A DNA stretch of 64,000 nucleotides from Rufibacter psychrotolerans (GTDB taxonomy: Bacteria > Bacteroidota > Bacteroidia > Cytophagales > Hymenobacteraceae). Below the pieces are notes generated by a model. It was not told the DNA's origin, did not search any database, and saw only the letters and a list, made by a program, of their open reading frames with translations. Below are positions 9,701 to 18,302 of this stretch, in pieces. Both the position numbers and the translations under genes were made by a program. Position 1 is the first letter of the stretch. Each line of letters starts with the position of its first letter. The stretch lies in assembly GCF_016924645.1 (NCBI RefSeq), contig NZ_JAFFJV010000016.1, forward strand, positions 124,001 through 188,000, read 5' to 3'.

Positions 9701-9819
9701 CCGATTACTCGGGGTTTGATCCGGAGATCGGGGCCCGGAACAGCTTAGACATTGGGTTTGACCGCGGGGTGTACCCGCAGTCCAGAACGTTCAGACTTGG
9801 AGTAAACGCCACTTTCTAA
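6733..9819 (+). CDS. SusC/RagA-type TonB-linked outer-membrane transporter
   Basis: This 1028-residue outer-membrane importer has a signal peptide (residues 1-20) and a carboxypeptidase-regulatory-like domain at about 21-100 (ITGRVTSA, GVSVVVKGTTAG, SYIGYVSREE). The TonB box EEVVVVGYGTQ comes next, then the plug (RIRGIGST, FIVDGFPVGG, DAASAAIYGARGGNGVVIIT) and a 22-strand-type barrel ending in LGVNATF. It imports oligosaccharides with energy from TonB-ExbBD. It starts the operon and is followed 12 bases later by its SusD partner. From the GH16 and GH3 genes behind it I infer that the cargo is beta-1,3-linked gluco-oligosaccharide. Confidence 0.96.
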   Translation: MKKKLLTLLLSLCWGIALAQTSITGRVTSARGGEPLPGVSVVVKGTTAGTSTDVDGRFQLQAPATGTTLVFSYIGYVSREEPIGGRTTIDVTLQDDQQALEEVVVVGYGTQLRREVSTAISSVSAEEITQTPVTRVEQALQGRVAGVQVTNLSGQPGDAPTVRIRGIGSTGNSSPIFIVDGFPVGGIDYLNPGDIESIDVLKDAASAAIYGARGGNGVVIITTRQGRRDGTMHVSYDGYVGIQNPWRRLELLNAREYATLMNEGAANAGMAPPYADPSQFGEGTDWQDAIFEKNAPIQNHQITVTGGTEKSAYSAALSYFDQDGIVGGDKSNFRRYTARVNADNQVKSWLKFGTNLAYTHLRRRSFDPNQEFGGILNNALNIDPLTPVYETDPEKLAQTTYTLNPVVRDGQGRVFAISPYVSQEVVNPLARLQVMNGLTNVDKFVGNIYGEVKLLEGLTFRSTLGIDLAYVVTTNYNPVYFLNAAQQNATALVSRGTDRYYTWQTENYFNYNKTFGDHSLGLTAGTSALRTRNETLFASNTGLVTEDPNMAFLNNAVGVTNVRATGGIGERSLLSFFGRANYSYMGKYLFTATVRRDGSSRFGRNNQFATFPSFSVGWILSDEAFFPQGNLVSLAKVRASWGQNGNEEIGGTFYPWAAQIGVGRGYTFFNPDGGKGYISGAAPVDAPNPELKWETSEQTNLGLDLAFFNSALSVTADYYIKTTKGLLVRPPILGHTGYNAPFVNGGSVRNTGVELAISYQGEARGLGYNIGLNGSFNKNKVTSIENAEKKLLGANFITYGTASQSTVGLPIGYFYGYRTAGIFQNQADVEAQSLQPTAVPGDVRFVDLNNDGKLDETDRTMIGNPTPKTVLGLNLGFDFKGFDLSAFATGAFGHQIFNGTRRYDITRANQQSRFLNRWTGEGSTNEYPRFTWNDTNGNYTRVSDLFIEDGDYVRLKTLQLGYSLPAGVLSKVHMQKLRVYVSADNLVTFTDYSGFDPEIGARNSLDIGFDRGVYPQSRTFRLGVNATF

Positions 9820-9831
9820 AAGACTTGACAG

Positions 9832-11415
9832 ATGAAAAATATAGCAAAAAAGACCTCTACCCTGTTGCTGGCGGCCTTGTTTCTGGGGGCTTCTACCAGC
9901 TGCAACGATTTCCTGGACCTTGACCCCAAAGACACCAGAACCGAAGACAATTTCTACCGCACCCAGGCCGATGCCACCGAGGCCCTCATTGGCGTGTACG
10001 ACGTGCTGCAGTGGAACACCCTGAGCGGCTTCCATCCTACCCCTATGGTGCTGGACATTCTCTCTGACGACTCCTACTCGGGCGGGCAGCCCAGCTCAGA
10101 GCCCAACCTGCTGCAGATGGACCGCCACCAAATGCTCACCACCAACGGCGAGATCTATGGCCTCTGGCGCCGGAACTACATTGGCATTGCCCGGGCCAAC
10201 ACGCTGCTGCATCGCATGCAAAACATAGACGCGCCCGAGGACTTCAAGAAAAGGACCATCGCCGAGGCGAAATTCCTGCGGGCCCACTTCTACCTGGACC
10301 TGGTGCGCTTTTTTGAGAACATTCCCCTGCACCTGGAGCCCCTGGCCCCCAGCGACTACAACCAGCCGCAGGCCAGCCCCAAAGCGGTGTATGACCAGAT
10401 TGCCCTGGACCTGACCGAAGCCATGCCCGACCTGCCGGCTTCTGACCTGCGCGCCAGCATGGGCAGGGCTACCCGGTGGTCGGCCAAAGCGCTGCTGGCC
10501 AAAACCTACCTGTTCCACAAAGGCGTGTACAACCAGGACCTGCAAGCCGGGGGCACGGCCGTTACCGCCCAGGTGGCCCTGCAGCACCTCAACGACATCA
10601 TCACCTCCAGCGGCCATGATCTGCTGCCCAATTACGCCGACAACTTCACCCGGGCCAATGAGTTCAGCATAGAGTCGGTGTGGGAAATCTCCTACTCAGA
10701 CGACAACCCCTGGTGGGACTGGGGCTACGTGCAGGGCGGCGAAGGCAACATGCAGCCGCAGCAGCAAGGCCCCCGCATCAAGAACACGGCCACCGAGAAT
10801 TACCTGGCCGGCTGGAGCACCGCCACCCCTACCCAGGAGCTGTATAACGCCTTTGAGGCCAATGACCCGCGCCGCGACGCCACCATCCTGGCCGAGACCG
10901 AACTGGCCGGCGGCAAGGACAACCTGAACATCGGCTACCAGCACACCGGGTACTTCAGCCAGAAATACACCACCTCCAAAGAGTACGCCCCGTCGGGCGG
11001 GCAGCTGGAGCTGAACTGGGGCAACAACTACCGCGCCATCCGCTTCTCAGACGTGCTCCTCATGGCCTCTGAGCTTATGCTGATGACCGGCACCGGCGAT
11101 GCCCAGGCCCCGTTGACGAGGGTAAGAGCCCGCGTGGGCCTGGGCCCCGTGCCGGCCACGCTGGACAATATCTTCCGGGAGCGCCGGGTAGAGCTGGCCC
11201 TAGAGGGGCACCGCTACTGGGACCTGCTGCGCCAGGGAACGGCGGCGGCCAGTGCAGCCATCACCGTGAACAAGACTACCCTGCCAGAGAACTACGAAGG
11301 CTCCCTCACCGACTTCAACCTGCAGTTCAACACCGCCCGAAGAGGCTTCCTGCCCATTCCGCAGAGTGAGATTGACCTTTCAGCAGGAGTGCTCAAGCCA
11401 AATGCCGGTTACTAA
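9832..11415 (+). CDS. SusD/RagB-family surface glycan-binding lipoprotein
   Basis: The protein has 527 residues. The signal peptide ends in a lipobox, ASTSC, so the mature protein is lipidated and probably surface exposed. The N-terminal NDFLDLDPKDTRTEDNFYRT matches the SusD start. The TPR-rich alpha-helical body includes the IAEAKFLRAHFYLDLVRFF helix, and the C-terminal part has RERRVELALEGHRYWDLLRQG. It caps the SusC pore and hands over oligosaccharide. It starts 12 bases after susC, and the next gene follows 26 bases downstream, so they are co-transcribed. Confidence 0.96.
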   Translation: MKNIAKKTSTLLLAALFLGASTSCNDFLDLDPKDTRTEDNFYRTQADATEALIGVYDVLQWNTLSGFHPTPMVLDILSDDSYSGGQPSSEPNLLQMDRHQMLTTNGEIYGLWRRNYIGIARANTLLHRMQNIDAPEDFKKRTIAEAKFLRAHFYLDLVRFFENIPLHLEPLAPSDYNQPQASPKAVYDQIALDLTEAMPDLPASDLRASMGRATRWSAKALLAKTYLFHKGVYNQDLQAGGTAVTAQVALQHLNDIITSSGHDLLPNYADNFTRANEFSIESVWEISYSDDNPWWDWGYVQGGEGNMQPQQQGPRIKNTATENYLAGWSTATPTQELYNAFEANDPRRDATILAETELAGGKDNLNIGYQHTGYFSQKYTTSKEYAPSGGQLELNWGNNYRAIRFSDVLLMASELMLMTGTGDAQAPLTRVRARVGLGPVPATLDNIFRERRVELALEGHRYWDLLRQGTAAASAAITVNKTTLPENYEGSLTDFNLQFNTARRGFLPIPQSEIDLSAGVLKPNAGY

Positions 11416-11441
11416 TTCCAAGTCCTAAACCAAACATGACC

Positions 11442-12824
11442 ATGAAGAAATATATCCAGTATATCACGCTCCTGTTTCTGGCCTCTTTTGCGTGGGTGGG
11501 CTGCGAACTGGAAGACCCGGAGCTGGGCCTGCCGCCCACTCCCGAGCAGGTAACCTTCACCTATGCGTATGATGACGAGAACCCCAACATTGTGCACTTC
11601 AAGAGCACGGCGCCCGGGTTCAAGGCCCTCTGGGACTTCGGGAACGGCAAAACCGCCGAAGGCACCGAGGTAGAAGGCGCCTTCCCGCTCAAGGGCGACT
11701 ACACCGTTAAACTCACCATCTACACCGCGGGGGGCTCGGCCTCCAACACGCAAACGGTGGCCATTGCCCAGACCAACCCGGCCATGCTCAACCGCGAAGA
11801 CTACAACTTCCTCACGGGCGGTGCCAACCAGCTGGAGGGCAAAACCTGGGTGTTCAGCCCGGTGGGGCCCATGAACTTCGGCGGTGAGCCGGCCAACGGG
11901 GGCAACAACTGGTGGAGCCAGACCCTGGCCCAGCAAGACCCCTGCATGCAGGATGACGAGTACACCTTCTCGCTGGCGGGCTTCAAATTTGAGAACAAGA
12001 GCAAAGGCGCCATGTGGGGCATAGACAACGGCACCGAGAACGTCTGCGTGCCGCAGCCCGGCACACCGGTAGCCAGCACCTGGAACCTGTATGAGGCCAA
12101 CGGCAAAGTCATGCTCTCCTTGAGCAACGGCGAAACCATTGCCTGGGACGACAACGAGGGCGTGTACGAGGTGATGGAACTCTCTGAGAACCGCCTGCAC
12201 ATCAGAAAAGTGTGCTGTGGCGGGGCGGGCGTGCGCAACTACGTGCTGGTGCCCAAGGGCTACACCCCGCCGGTGGTTGAAAAACCCTACAAAGCGGCCG
12301 ACCTGTTTGACAACTTTGACGATGCGGGCAACTTCACCTGGGTTTTGGACCACGTGCTGTTCAATGAGAGCTTTGACAACCCCGCCCAGCTGGGCAACAA
12401 CACCTCGGCCAAGGTGGCCCGCTACATCAAAGAAGCCGGTCAGGTGAACGAGTTCGCCAACCTCTCCATTGACCTGGGTTACCGCATGGACCTCACGCAG
12501 CGCCATGTCTTCAAGCTGAAGGTCTTCCTGCCCAGCTACAATGACTACGTGACCCAGAACGGTGAAGACTGGTCGCCCACCAAAAGCCTGGCCAAGCAGG
12601 TAGCCGTGAAGCTGCAGAACTCGCTCCTGGGCGGCAATGCCTGGACTACCCAGGCCGAGGTAATCCAGCAGGTGACCCAGCTGGACCAGTGGGTGGAGTT
12701 AACGTTTGACTTCGGCGCCCACACCGCCCGCACCGACTTTGACAAAGTAGTGGTGCAGATTGGCGGCGAAGCCCACTTCAACCCCGGAATATTCTACCTG
12801 GACGATTTCCGCCTCATGCCTTAA
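11442..12824 (+). CDS. PKD-domain surface lipoprotein (SusE/F position)
   Basis: This 460-residue protein has a lipoprotein signal ending FAWVGC. A PKD-like domain sits at about residues 35-110 (GFKALWDFGNGKTAEGTEVEG, then KGDYTVKLTIYTAGG). The C-terminal half looks like a carbohydrate-binding jelly roll with Trp- and Asn-rich loops. Position and architecture suggest an auxiliary surface glycan-binding protein like SusE/SusF, although it is not an obvious homologue of either. ATG 11442 gives the compact MKKY signal; an ATG two codons earlier is possible. The gene sits between susD and the GH16 gene in the same direction. Confidence 0.8.
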   Translation: MKKYIQYITLLFLASFAWVGCELEDPELGLPPTPEQVTFTYAYDDENPNIVHFKSTAPGFKALWDFGNGKTAEGTEVEGAFPLKGDYTVKLTIYTAGGSASNTQTVAIAQTNPAMLNREDYNFLTGGANQLEGKTWVFSPVGPMNFGGEPANGGNNWWSQTLAQQDPCMQDDEYTFSLAGFKFENKSKGAMWGIDNGTENVCVPQPGTPVASTWNLYEANGKVMLSLSNGETIAWDDNEGVYEVMELSENRLHIRKVCCGGAGVRNYVLVPKGYTPPVVEKPYKAADLFDNFDDAGNFTWVLDHVLFNESFDNPAQLGNNTSAKVARYIKEAGQVNEFANLSIDLGYRMDLTQRHVFKLKVFLPSYNDYVTQNGEDWSPTKSLAKQVAVKLQNSLLGGNAWTTQAEVIQQVTQLDQWVELTFDFGAHTARTDFDKVVVQIGGEAHFNPGIFYLDDFRLMP

Positions 12825-12836
12825 TGTTTCACAAGG

Positions 12837-12866
12837 AGGCAGCCCCAGAGCCTCCGTTTTGGGGCT
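12837..12866 (+). terminator. Weak hairpin between lipoprotein and GH16 genes
   Basis: AGCCCC pairs with GGGGCT around a 14-nt spacer, about 15 bases after the lipoprotein stop, followed by a loose copy of the dispersed motif (12856-12890). It may attenuate rather than end transcription inside the operon. Confidence 0.4.
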
Positions 12867-12889
12867 ACTTTTCCTGAATCTTCCCTAAA

Positions 12890-15001
12890 ATGCAGAAATT
12901 TTACTTTTTGATCTTCTTCCTCTGCCTGCCCTGGGGCTTTCAGGCGGCAGCCCAGACCCCCACCTTCAATGAGCTGGTCTGGAGCGATGAATTTGAAGGC
13001 GAAGGCGCCATTGACCCCACCTGGTGGAACTTTGACCTGGGCAACGGCGACAACGGCTGGGGCAACCGCGAGCTCCAGACCTACACCAACAAGCTGGACA
13101 ACGTGCGCCGATCGGGCGGTAATCTGGTCATAGAGGCCAAGAAACAGAACGGCACCTGGACCTCGGCCCGGGTGAAAACCCAGGGCAAGTTCAAGTTCAC
13201 GTACGGCCGCGTGGAGTTCAGGGCCAAGCTGGCGCCCGGCGTGGGCACCTGGCCCGCGCTCTGGATGCTGGGCGAAAAAATCACCACGCTGGGCTGGCCC
13301 GCCTCCGGCGAGATTGACGTGATGGAATACATTGACCGCAAGCCCGGCGTGGTGCAGTGCGCCCTGCATACCCCCTCCAGCCACGGCAATACCCAGCACG
13401 TGGGCGTCACGCCCGTGCCCGACGCCACCACCGCCTTCCATGTGTACGCCGCCGAGTGGACACAGAACGAGATCAAGTTTTTTGTGGACAACACGCTCTA
13501 CTACACCTACGCCCCTGCCGTGAAAAACCCCAGCACCTGGCCGTTCCATGATGATTTTTTCCTCATCATGAACATCGCCGTGGGCGGAAACATGGGCAGC
13601 GAACCCACCCTGGAAACCGGCGGCCTCAAGAACGGCATAGACCCCAACCTCACCAGCACCCGCATGGAGGTAGACTATGTACGGGTGTACCAGCAGTTCA
13701 AGAGCCTGACCTTGACCGGGCCCTCGGTAGTGAAGCCTTCGGCGCAGAACCTCACGTTTAAGGCCAGCCGCCTGGCCAATGCCACCTACACCTGGACCTT
13801 ACCTACCGGGGCCACCCTGGTGAGCGGGCAGAACTCGCCGGAGGTGGTAGTGAACTGGGGTACCAAATCTGGCCAGGTAAAGGTGCAGATGCAGCACAAC
13901 GGCCAGACCTACACCCAGACCCTGGATGTGAAAACCAAACTGGTACCCAGCGGCAACTCCTTCCTGATTGAGGGCTTCACGCCGTTCCCAGATACGCGCC
14001 TCACCCCTTCGGGCGGCACCTTTGAGATGAGCCAGCACCAGGATGCCCTGCGCCTCAGGTACAACATCACCGCGCCCGCCAACCTGCCCCAGGTGGTGTA
14101 CGCCCTGGAGAGCCCCCTGGACATGACGGGCTACCCGGTACTGGCCGCCGCCGTGAAAACCCAGAACAAAAGCCGAACCGTGGCGTTGCGGCTAGACTTG
14201 ATGGATGCCGCCGGTAGGGTTACCGGCGGCAATCAGGTGTTTAACCTTAGCCCCCTCATTGATGACGGCGAGTTCTACACCTACTACTTCAACTACCAGC
14301 CCCAGTTTGGCACCGGTAACGGCCAGGTAGACCAGACCACCATTGAAAAGATCCGGCTCCTGGTCAACTACGGGCTGCTGGGCAGCCCGGGCCAGGACTC
14401 GGTCTGGCTAGACGATCTCCGCGTGTTACCGGCGCTGCCGGCCACGCCCAACCGCGCCTCGCACGTAGCCGCCTCCATGGCGGCTTCTGGCGTTCAGGTA
14501 GACTGGCGCGACAATGCCGCCAATGAGCAAGGGTTTAGGGTATTCAGGGCCAGCCAAAGCCACGGTGAGTACACCCAGATAGCTTCTCTTGCCGCCAACA
14601 CCAGAACGTTTATAGATGCCGCCGGCACCCGCGAAAGTTTCTACAAGGTGCAGGCCTACAACGCCGCCGGCCCGGCCGCGTTCTCCAACATTGGTACGGT
14701 GGCGGGCATCATCAACGGCACCCAGGAGGAGCGGCTGGCCCAGCAGGTCCTGTTTTACCCCAACCCCGCGCTGGGGAAGTTCTTCATCGCGTTTCCCGCG
14801 GGCCTCAACGTAAAGGCCGTGCGGCTGTTCAACGCGGCGGGCCAGGAAGTTCCGGTGGCGGTTTCGTGGCGCCAACTGGGGAAAACCACCGCGGAGGTGC
14901 AACCCGCCGCAACGGTTGCCGGGGGCCTGTACCTCTGCCAGATCCAAACTGAAACGGCCCTGTTTACCAAACGCATTCTGTTTCAGCGGCAGCTGCTGTA
15001 A
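12890..15001 (+). CDS. Secreted GH16 beta-glucanase (laminarinase type) with T9SS tail
   Basis: The protein has 703 residues and a signal peptide of about 23. The GH16 domain at about 25-265 has the catalytic motif GEIDVMEYI: Glu141 nucleophile, Asp143 and Glu146 acid/base. The beta-bulge EIDVME form is typical of endo-beta-1,3-glucanases/laminarinases and mixed-linkage glucanases. It is followed by a PKD/Ig-like module (about 268-345), a carbohydrate-binding-like region, an Fn3-like module (about 510-605) and a type A T9SS sorting domain (FYPNPALGKFF to the end). The enzyme should reach the cell surface and cut glucan into SusC-sized pieces. It lies 65 bases after the lipoprotein gene. Confidence 0.93.
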   Translation: MQKFYFLIFFLCLPWGFQAAAQTPTFNELVWSDEFEGEGAIDPTWWNFDLGNGDNGWGNRELQTYTNKLDNVRRSGGNLVIEAKKQNGTWTSARVKTQGKFKFTYGRVEFRAKLAPGVGTWPALWMLGEKITTLGWPASGEIDVMEYIDRKPGVVQCALHTPSSHGNTQHVGVTPVPDATTAFHVYAAEWTQNEIKFFVDNTLYYTYAPAVKNPSTWPFHDDFFLIMNIAVGGNMGSEPTLETGGLKNGIDPNLTSTRMEVDYVRVYQQFKSLTLTGPSVVKPSAQNLTFKASRLANATYTWTLPTGATLVSGQNSPEVVVNWGTKSGQVKVQMQHNGQTYTQTLDVKTKLVPSGNSFLIEGFTPFPDTRLTPSGGTFEMSQHQDALRLRYNITAPANLPQVVYALESPLDMTGYPVLAAAVKTQNKSRTVALRLDLMDAAGRVTGGNQVFNLSPLIDDGEFYTYYFNYQPQFGTGNGQVDQTTIEKIRLLVNYGLLGSPGQDSVWLDDLRVLPALPATPNRASHVAASMAASGVQVDWRDNAANEQGFRVFRASQSHGEYTQIASLAANTRTFIDAAGTRESFYKVQAYNAAGPAAFSNIGTVAGIINGTQEERLAQQVLFYPNPALGKFFIAFPAGLNVKAVRLFNAAGQEVPVAVSWRQLGKTTAEVQPAATVAGGLYLCQIQTETALFTKRILFQRQLL

Positions 15002-15081
15002 GCCTTTGAAACCCAACTTTCCTTTCTCCTTCCGGGGAGAACAGGATCTCTATTGTCTTTTCTCCACCCAAAACATGCTGT

Positions 15082-17343
15082 ATGAAAAGGTTTCCCCTCT
15101 CTGTTTTCGCCCTTGGCCTTCTCCTGTTCACGTTTACCTCTTTCACCCCGCCGCAGAAAAAAGACCCTCCAGAAAAGCGCATTGAAGACTTGCTGGCCAA
15201 GATGACGCTGGAAGAAAAGGTGGGCCAGCTCAACTTTGTGGTAGGCGATCTGTTCAATACCGGGCCCACGGTGCGAACGGCGCAGTCAGACAAGTTCAAT
15301 GAGGCCATTAAGAACGGCCAGATCACGGGCATCTTCAACATTCACGGGGCCGAGTACATTGGCAAGCTGCAGCGCATGGCGGTGAAAGAGTCCCGGCTGG
15401 GCATTCCGCTCCTGATTGGGGCCGACATTATCCACGGCTTTAAGACCATTTTCCCCATTCCGCTGGGCGAGTCGGCCAGCTGGGACCTGGCCGCCATTGA
15501 AAACGGCGCGCGGGTGGCAGCCCTGGAGTCATCGGCCGGCGGCATCAACCTCACCTTTGCCCCCATGGTAGACATTACCCGTGACTCGCGCTGGGGCCGC
15601 ACCGCCGAGGGCGCCGGCGAAGACCCGTATCTGGGCTCCCTCATTGCGGCCGCCCGCGTGAAGGGCTTTCAGGGCAAGGACCTGGCCGACCCCAGAACCA
15701 TTGCCGCCTGCGTGAAGCACTTTGTGGCCTACGGCGCCGCCGAGGCCGGCCGCGACTACAACACCACCGATATGTCGGAGTATCTGCTGCGGGATGTGTA
15801 CCTGCCGCCCTTCAAAGCCGCTCTGGACGCCGGTTCGGCCACGCTCATGACGTCCTTCAACGAGCTGAACGGCGTGCCGGCCACGGGCAACATGTTCATC
15901 CTGCAGCAGATCCTGCGCAAAGAGTGGGGCTTTACCGGCACCGTGATCTCAGACTGGCAGAACATCACTGAGATGGTGCAGCACGGCTATTCCAAAGACC
16001 ACGCCCAGGCTGCCGAGCAGGCCCTGCAGGCGGGTACTGACGTGGACATGATGGGCGAAGCCTACCTCAAATTTGTGCCCGGCCTGGTACGAAGCGGCAA
16101 GCTGGACCAGAAAATCCTGGACGAGTCTGTGCGGCGCGTGCTGTGGCTCAAATTCAAGCTGGGCCTGTTTGACAACCCGTACCGGTATTCAGACTCCAAA
16201 CGCGAGAAGCGCGAAATCCGGTCCAGGGAAAACCTGGCCGTCGCCTTTGACATGGCCCGCAAATCTATTGTGCTGCTCAAGAACCAGGGCAACGCGCTGC
16301 CGCTTTCGGCCAGTACCAAAAAGATTGCGGTCATCGGCCCGCTGGGCAATAACAAAGCCGACATGAACGGCACCTGGTCTTTCTTCGGGGAGGAGCAGCA
16401 CGCGGTGAGCTTTCTGGAAGGCATCAGGAAATACGCCAAAGGCGCCCAGGTGACCTTTGCCCAAGGTTGCGACCTGTACTCCAATTCCACTGCTGGCTTT
16501 GCCGAGGCCGTTACTGCCGCCCGCAACGCCGATGTGGTGATCATGGCCCTGGGCGAGAGCGCGGTGATGAACGGCGAAGGCGCCTCCCGCGCCGACATTG
16601 GCTTGCCCGGCGTGCAGCTGGACCTGGTGAAGGAAATCCACAAGACGGGCAAACCCATTGTGGCCCTGGTGAGCAGCGGCCGCGCCCTGGAGCTGACCTG
16701 GCTGGACCAGCACATTCCGGCTATTCTGGCCACCTGGTCGTTGGGTTCTGAGGCCGGAAACGCCGCCGCCAGCGTGCTGTGGGGCGAGTACAATCCGGCA
16801 GGCAAGCTGCCGCTGTCTTTCCCGCGCCACGTGGGCCAGTTGCCGCTGTACTACAACCACAAAAACACCGGCCGCATGTACGAGGGCGACCACTCTGAGC
16901 CGGGCAGCGAGCGGGTGTACAAGTCGCGCTACCGCGATGTGCCCAATACGCCGCTTTACCCCTTCGGTTACGGGTTAAGCTACACCACGTTTGCGTACGG
17001 CGCGCCCACCCTCAGCAAGAGCAGCATTACGGGCGCTGAAACCCTCACCGTCACCGTAGAAGTGACCAACACCGGCAAGGTCCCCGGCGAAGAAGTGGTG
17101 CAGTTGTACATCCAGGATCTGGTGGGCAGCACCGCCCGCCCCGTGAAACAGCTCAAGAAGTTCCAGAAACTAGCCTTCGCCCCCGGCGAGAAGAAAACCG
17201 TCACGTTTACGCTCAACGCCGCTGATCTGGCTTTCTGGCGCCAGGACATGACCTTCGGCGCAGAACCCGGCGACTTCAAAGTGATGGTGGGCGGAAACTC
17301 CAGAGACGTACAGGCCCTGCCATTCACCCTTACCTCACTATAG
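15082..17343 (+). CDS. bglX: GH3 beta-glucosidase
   Basis: The protein has 753 residues. After a signal peptide come the GH3 N-terminal TIM barrel with RTAEGAGEDPYLG and the nucleophile Asp291 in VISDWQ, the GH3 C-terminal sandwich (KSIVLLKNQGNALPL, IAVIGPLG), and a fibronectin-III-like tail (NTGKVPGEEVVQLYI). It should release glucose from the non-reducing ends of imported oligosaccharides in the periplasm, finishing what the GH16 enzyme begins. It is the last gene of the operon, 80 bases after GH16, and is followed by a strong terminator. The BglX name reflects domain order and size; the linkage preference is not proven. Confidence 0.93.
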   Translation: MKRFPLSVFALGLLLFTFTSFTPPQKKDPPEKRIEDLLAKMTLEEKVGQLNFVVGDLFNTGPTVRTAQSDKFNEAIKNGQITGIFNIHGAEYIGKLQRMAVKESRLGIPLLIGADIIHGFKTIFPIPLGESASWDLAAIENGARVAALESSAGGINLTFAPMVDITRDSRWGRTAEGAGEDPYLGSLIAAARVKGFQGKDLADPRTIAACVKHFVAYGAAEAGRDYNTTDMSEYLLRDVYLPPFKAALDAGSATLMTSFNELNGVPATGNMFILQQILRKEWGFTGTVISDWQNITEMVQHGYSKDHAQAAEQALQAGTDVDMMGEAYLKFVPGLVRSGKLDQKILDESVRRVLWLKFKLGLFDNPYRYSDSKREKREIRSRENLAVAFDMARKSIVLLKNQGNALPLSASTKKIAVIGPLGNNKADMNGTWSFFGEEQHAVSFLEGIRKYAKGAQVTFAQGCDLYSNSTAGFAEAVTAARNADVVIMALGESAVMNGEGASRADIGLPGVQLDLVKEIHKTGKPIVALVSSGRALELTWLDQHIPAILATWSLGSEAGNAAASVLWGEYNPAGKLPLSFPRHVGQLPLYYNHKNTGRMYEGDHSEPGSERVYKSRYRDVPNTPLYPFGYGLSYTTFAYGAPTLSKSSITGAETLTVTVEVTNTGKVPGEEVVQLYIQDLVGSTARPVKQLKKFQKLAFAPGEKKTVTFTLNAADLAFWRQDMTFGAEPGDFKVMVGGNSRDVQALPFTLTSL

Positions 17344-17354
17344 AACCCGGTCTG

Positions 17355-17390
17355 TTTTACGGCTCTTTTCCTGAAAACCCGCCCCAAACG
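17355..17390 (+). repeat. Dispersed intergenic hairpin motif, copy 4
   Basis: TTTTACGGCTCTTTTCCTG followed by AAAACCCGCCCCAAACG. Its right half forms the left arm of the terminator of the glucan operon. Confidence 0.5.
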
Positions 17391-17429
17391 CCCGCTATGG
17401 CTGCGGGTGCTTGGGGCGGGTTTCTTTTG
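17375..17429 (+). terminator. Terminator of the glucan operon
   Basis: AAACCCGCCCCAA pairs with TTGGGGCGGGTTT, with an inner CGCCCGC/GCGGGTG stem, and TTTCTTTTG follows. Confidence 0.85.
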
Positions 17430-17615
17430 TAGATGGCCGCCGTTTACCAAGGCCCGCGCTCCCTTGCTGCTGCCCCACCCTATGGCCTGGTCATGGAGTC
17501 GCCGGCAAGAACGCCGCTGCTGTTTTAAGCGTGTTTTCTAGGATTTAGGCCCAAAACGCATTTCGCCTCTTTGCATCCGCAGTTGGAGTTTGAACCAGAT
17601 GCGGGCCGCATGTGC

Positions 17616-18302
17616 CTACAGCGTGAAGGGAGGTTTGTCCTGGGTCTTCCAGATGGTGTGGGCCAGTTCGTTCAGGGCCAGGCGGGCATCCCGGAAGCCT
17701 TCGGCCAACAGGCCGTACACCTGGGCCAGCTCCAGTTGATACGCTAGTTTATGGCTGGCCGCCGTTCTAAAGCTAGACCGCCCCACCGATTCGTAGAACG
17801 AGGGATCTGGCGCGCCGCGCTGCTGCCGTCGTTCAATCCAGGCGTGGAACATGCCTGACAGGAACAGCGCATAATTGCCGATGTGCACCCGGATGAGGAA
17901 CGCCTCCGCCGCCGATGCCTTGGACAACGCCTCCAGCATTTCCACGATGTACTGGAACCGGTGCGGCAGCTTCTCATGGGGCGAGTGCATGCGCTGCACG
18001 GTGGAGAATTGCCAGAGCAGGGCCCCGATGTAATCGGCTAGTTCGCGGTCTTCTATGCCCTGCCGCCGTAGCACGGTGCGGGCCAGCACGTAGAAATACA
18101 ACTGCTGCGACACGCCTACCTGGCCTTCCTTGGAGAGCAGGGCTTTGGGCAGGGCCTCATGGTCCAGCATCTCGTCGCGGCACTCGGGGTCGCTGAGCAG
18201 CTCCACCAGCCCGATGCTGGGCCCGCCCTGGCGGGACAACACGCTGGCCACAAACTCAAAATCGGTGGCGGTGAATTGGGCTCGGCAATTGGCTAATACC
18301 AT
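17616..18302 (-). CDS. Unknown protein, isolated gene with strong Shine-Dalgarno
   Basis: I do not recognise this 228-residue, mostly helical, soluble protein. It lacks a signal peptide and membrane helices. It contains a TVLRRQG segment near residue 80 and a run of amphipathic helices to the end. ATG 18302 is chosen because AAAGGAG (18316-18310) sits exactly 7 bases before it. A GTG two codons earlier would leave one base of spacing. A textbook Shine-Dalgarno is unusual among these neighbours and hints that the gene came from outside the Bacteroidota. There are no neighbours on its strand and no motif from which to guess a function. Confidence 0.7.
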   Translation of the reverse strand: MVLANCRAQFTATDFEFVASVLSRQGGPSIGLVELLSDPECRDEMLDHEALPKALLSKEGQVGVSQQLYFYVLARTVLRRQGIEDRELADYIGALLWQFSTVQRMHSPHEKLPHRFQYIVEMLEALSKASAAEAFLIRVHIGNYALFLSGMFHAWIERRQQRGAPDPSFYESVGRSSFRTAASHKLAYQLELAQVYGLLAEGFRDARLALNELAHTIWKTQDKPPFTL

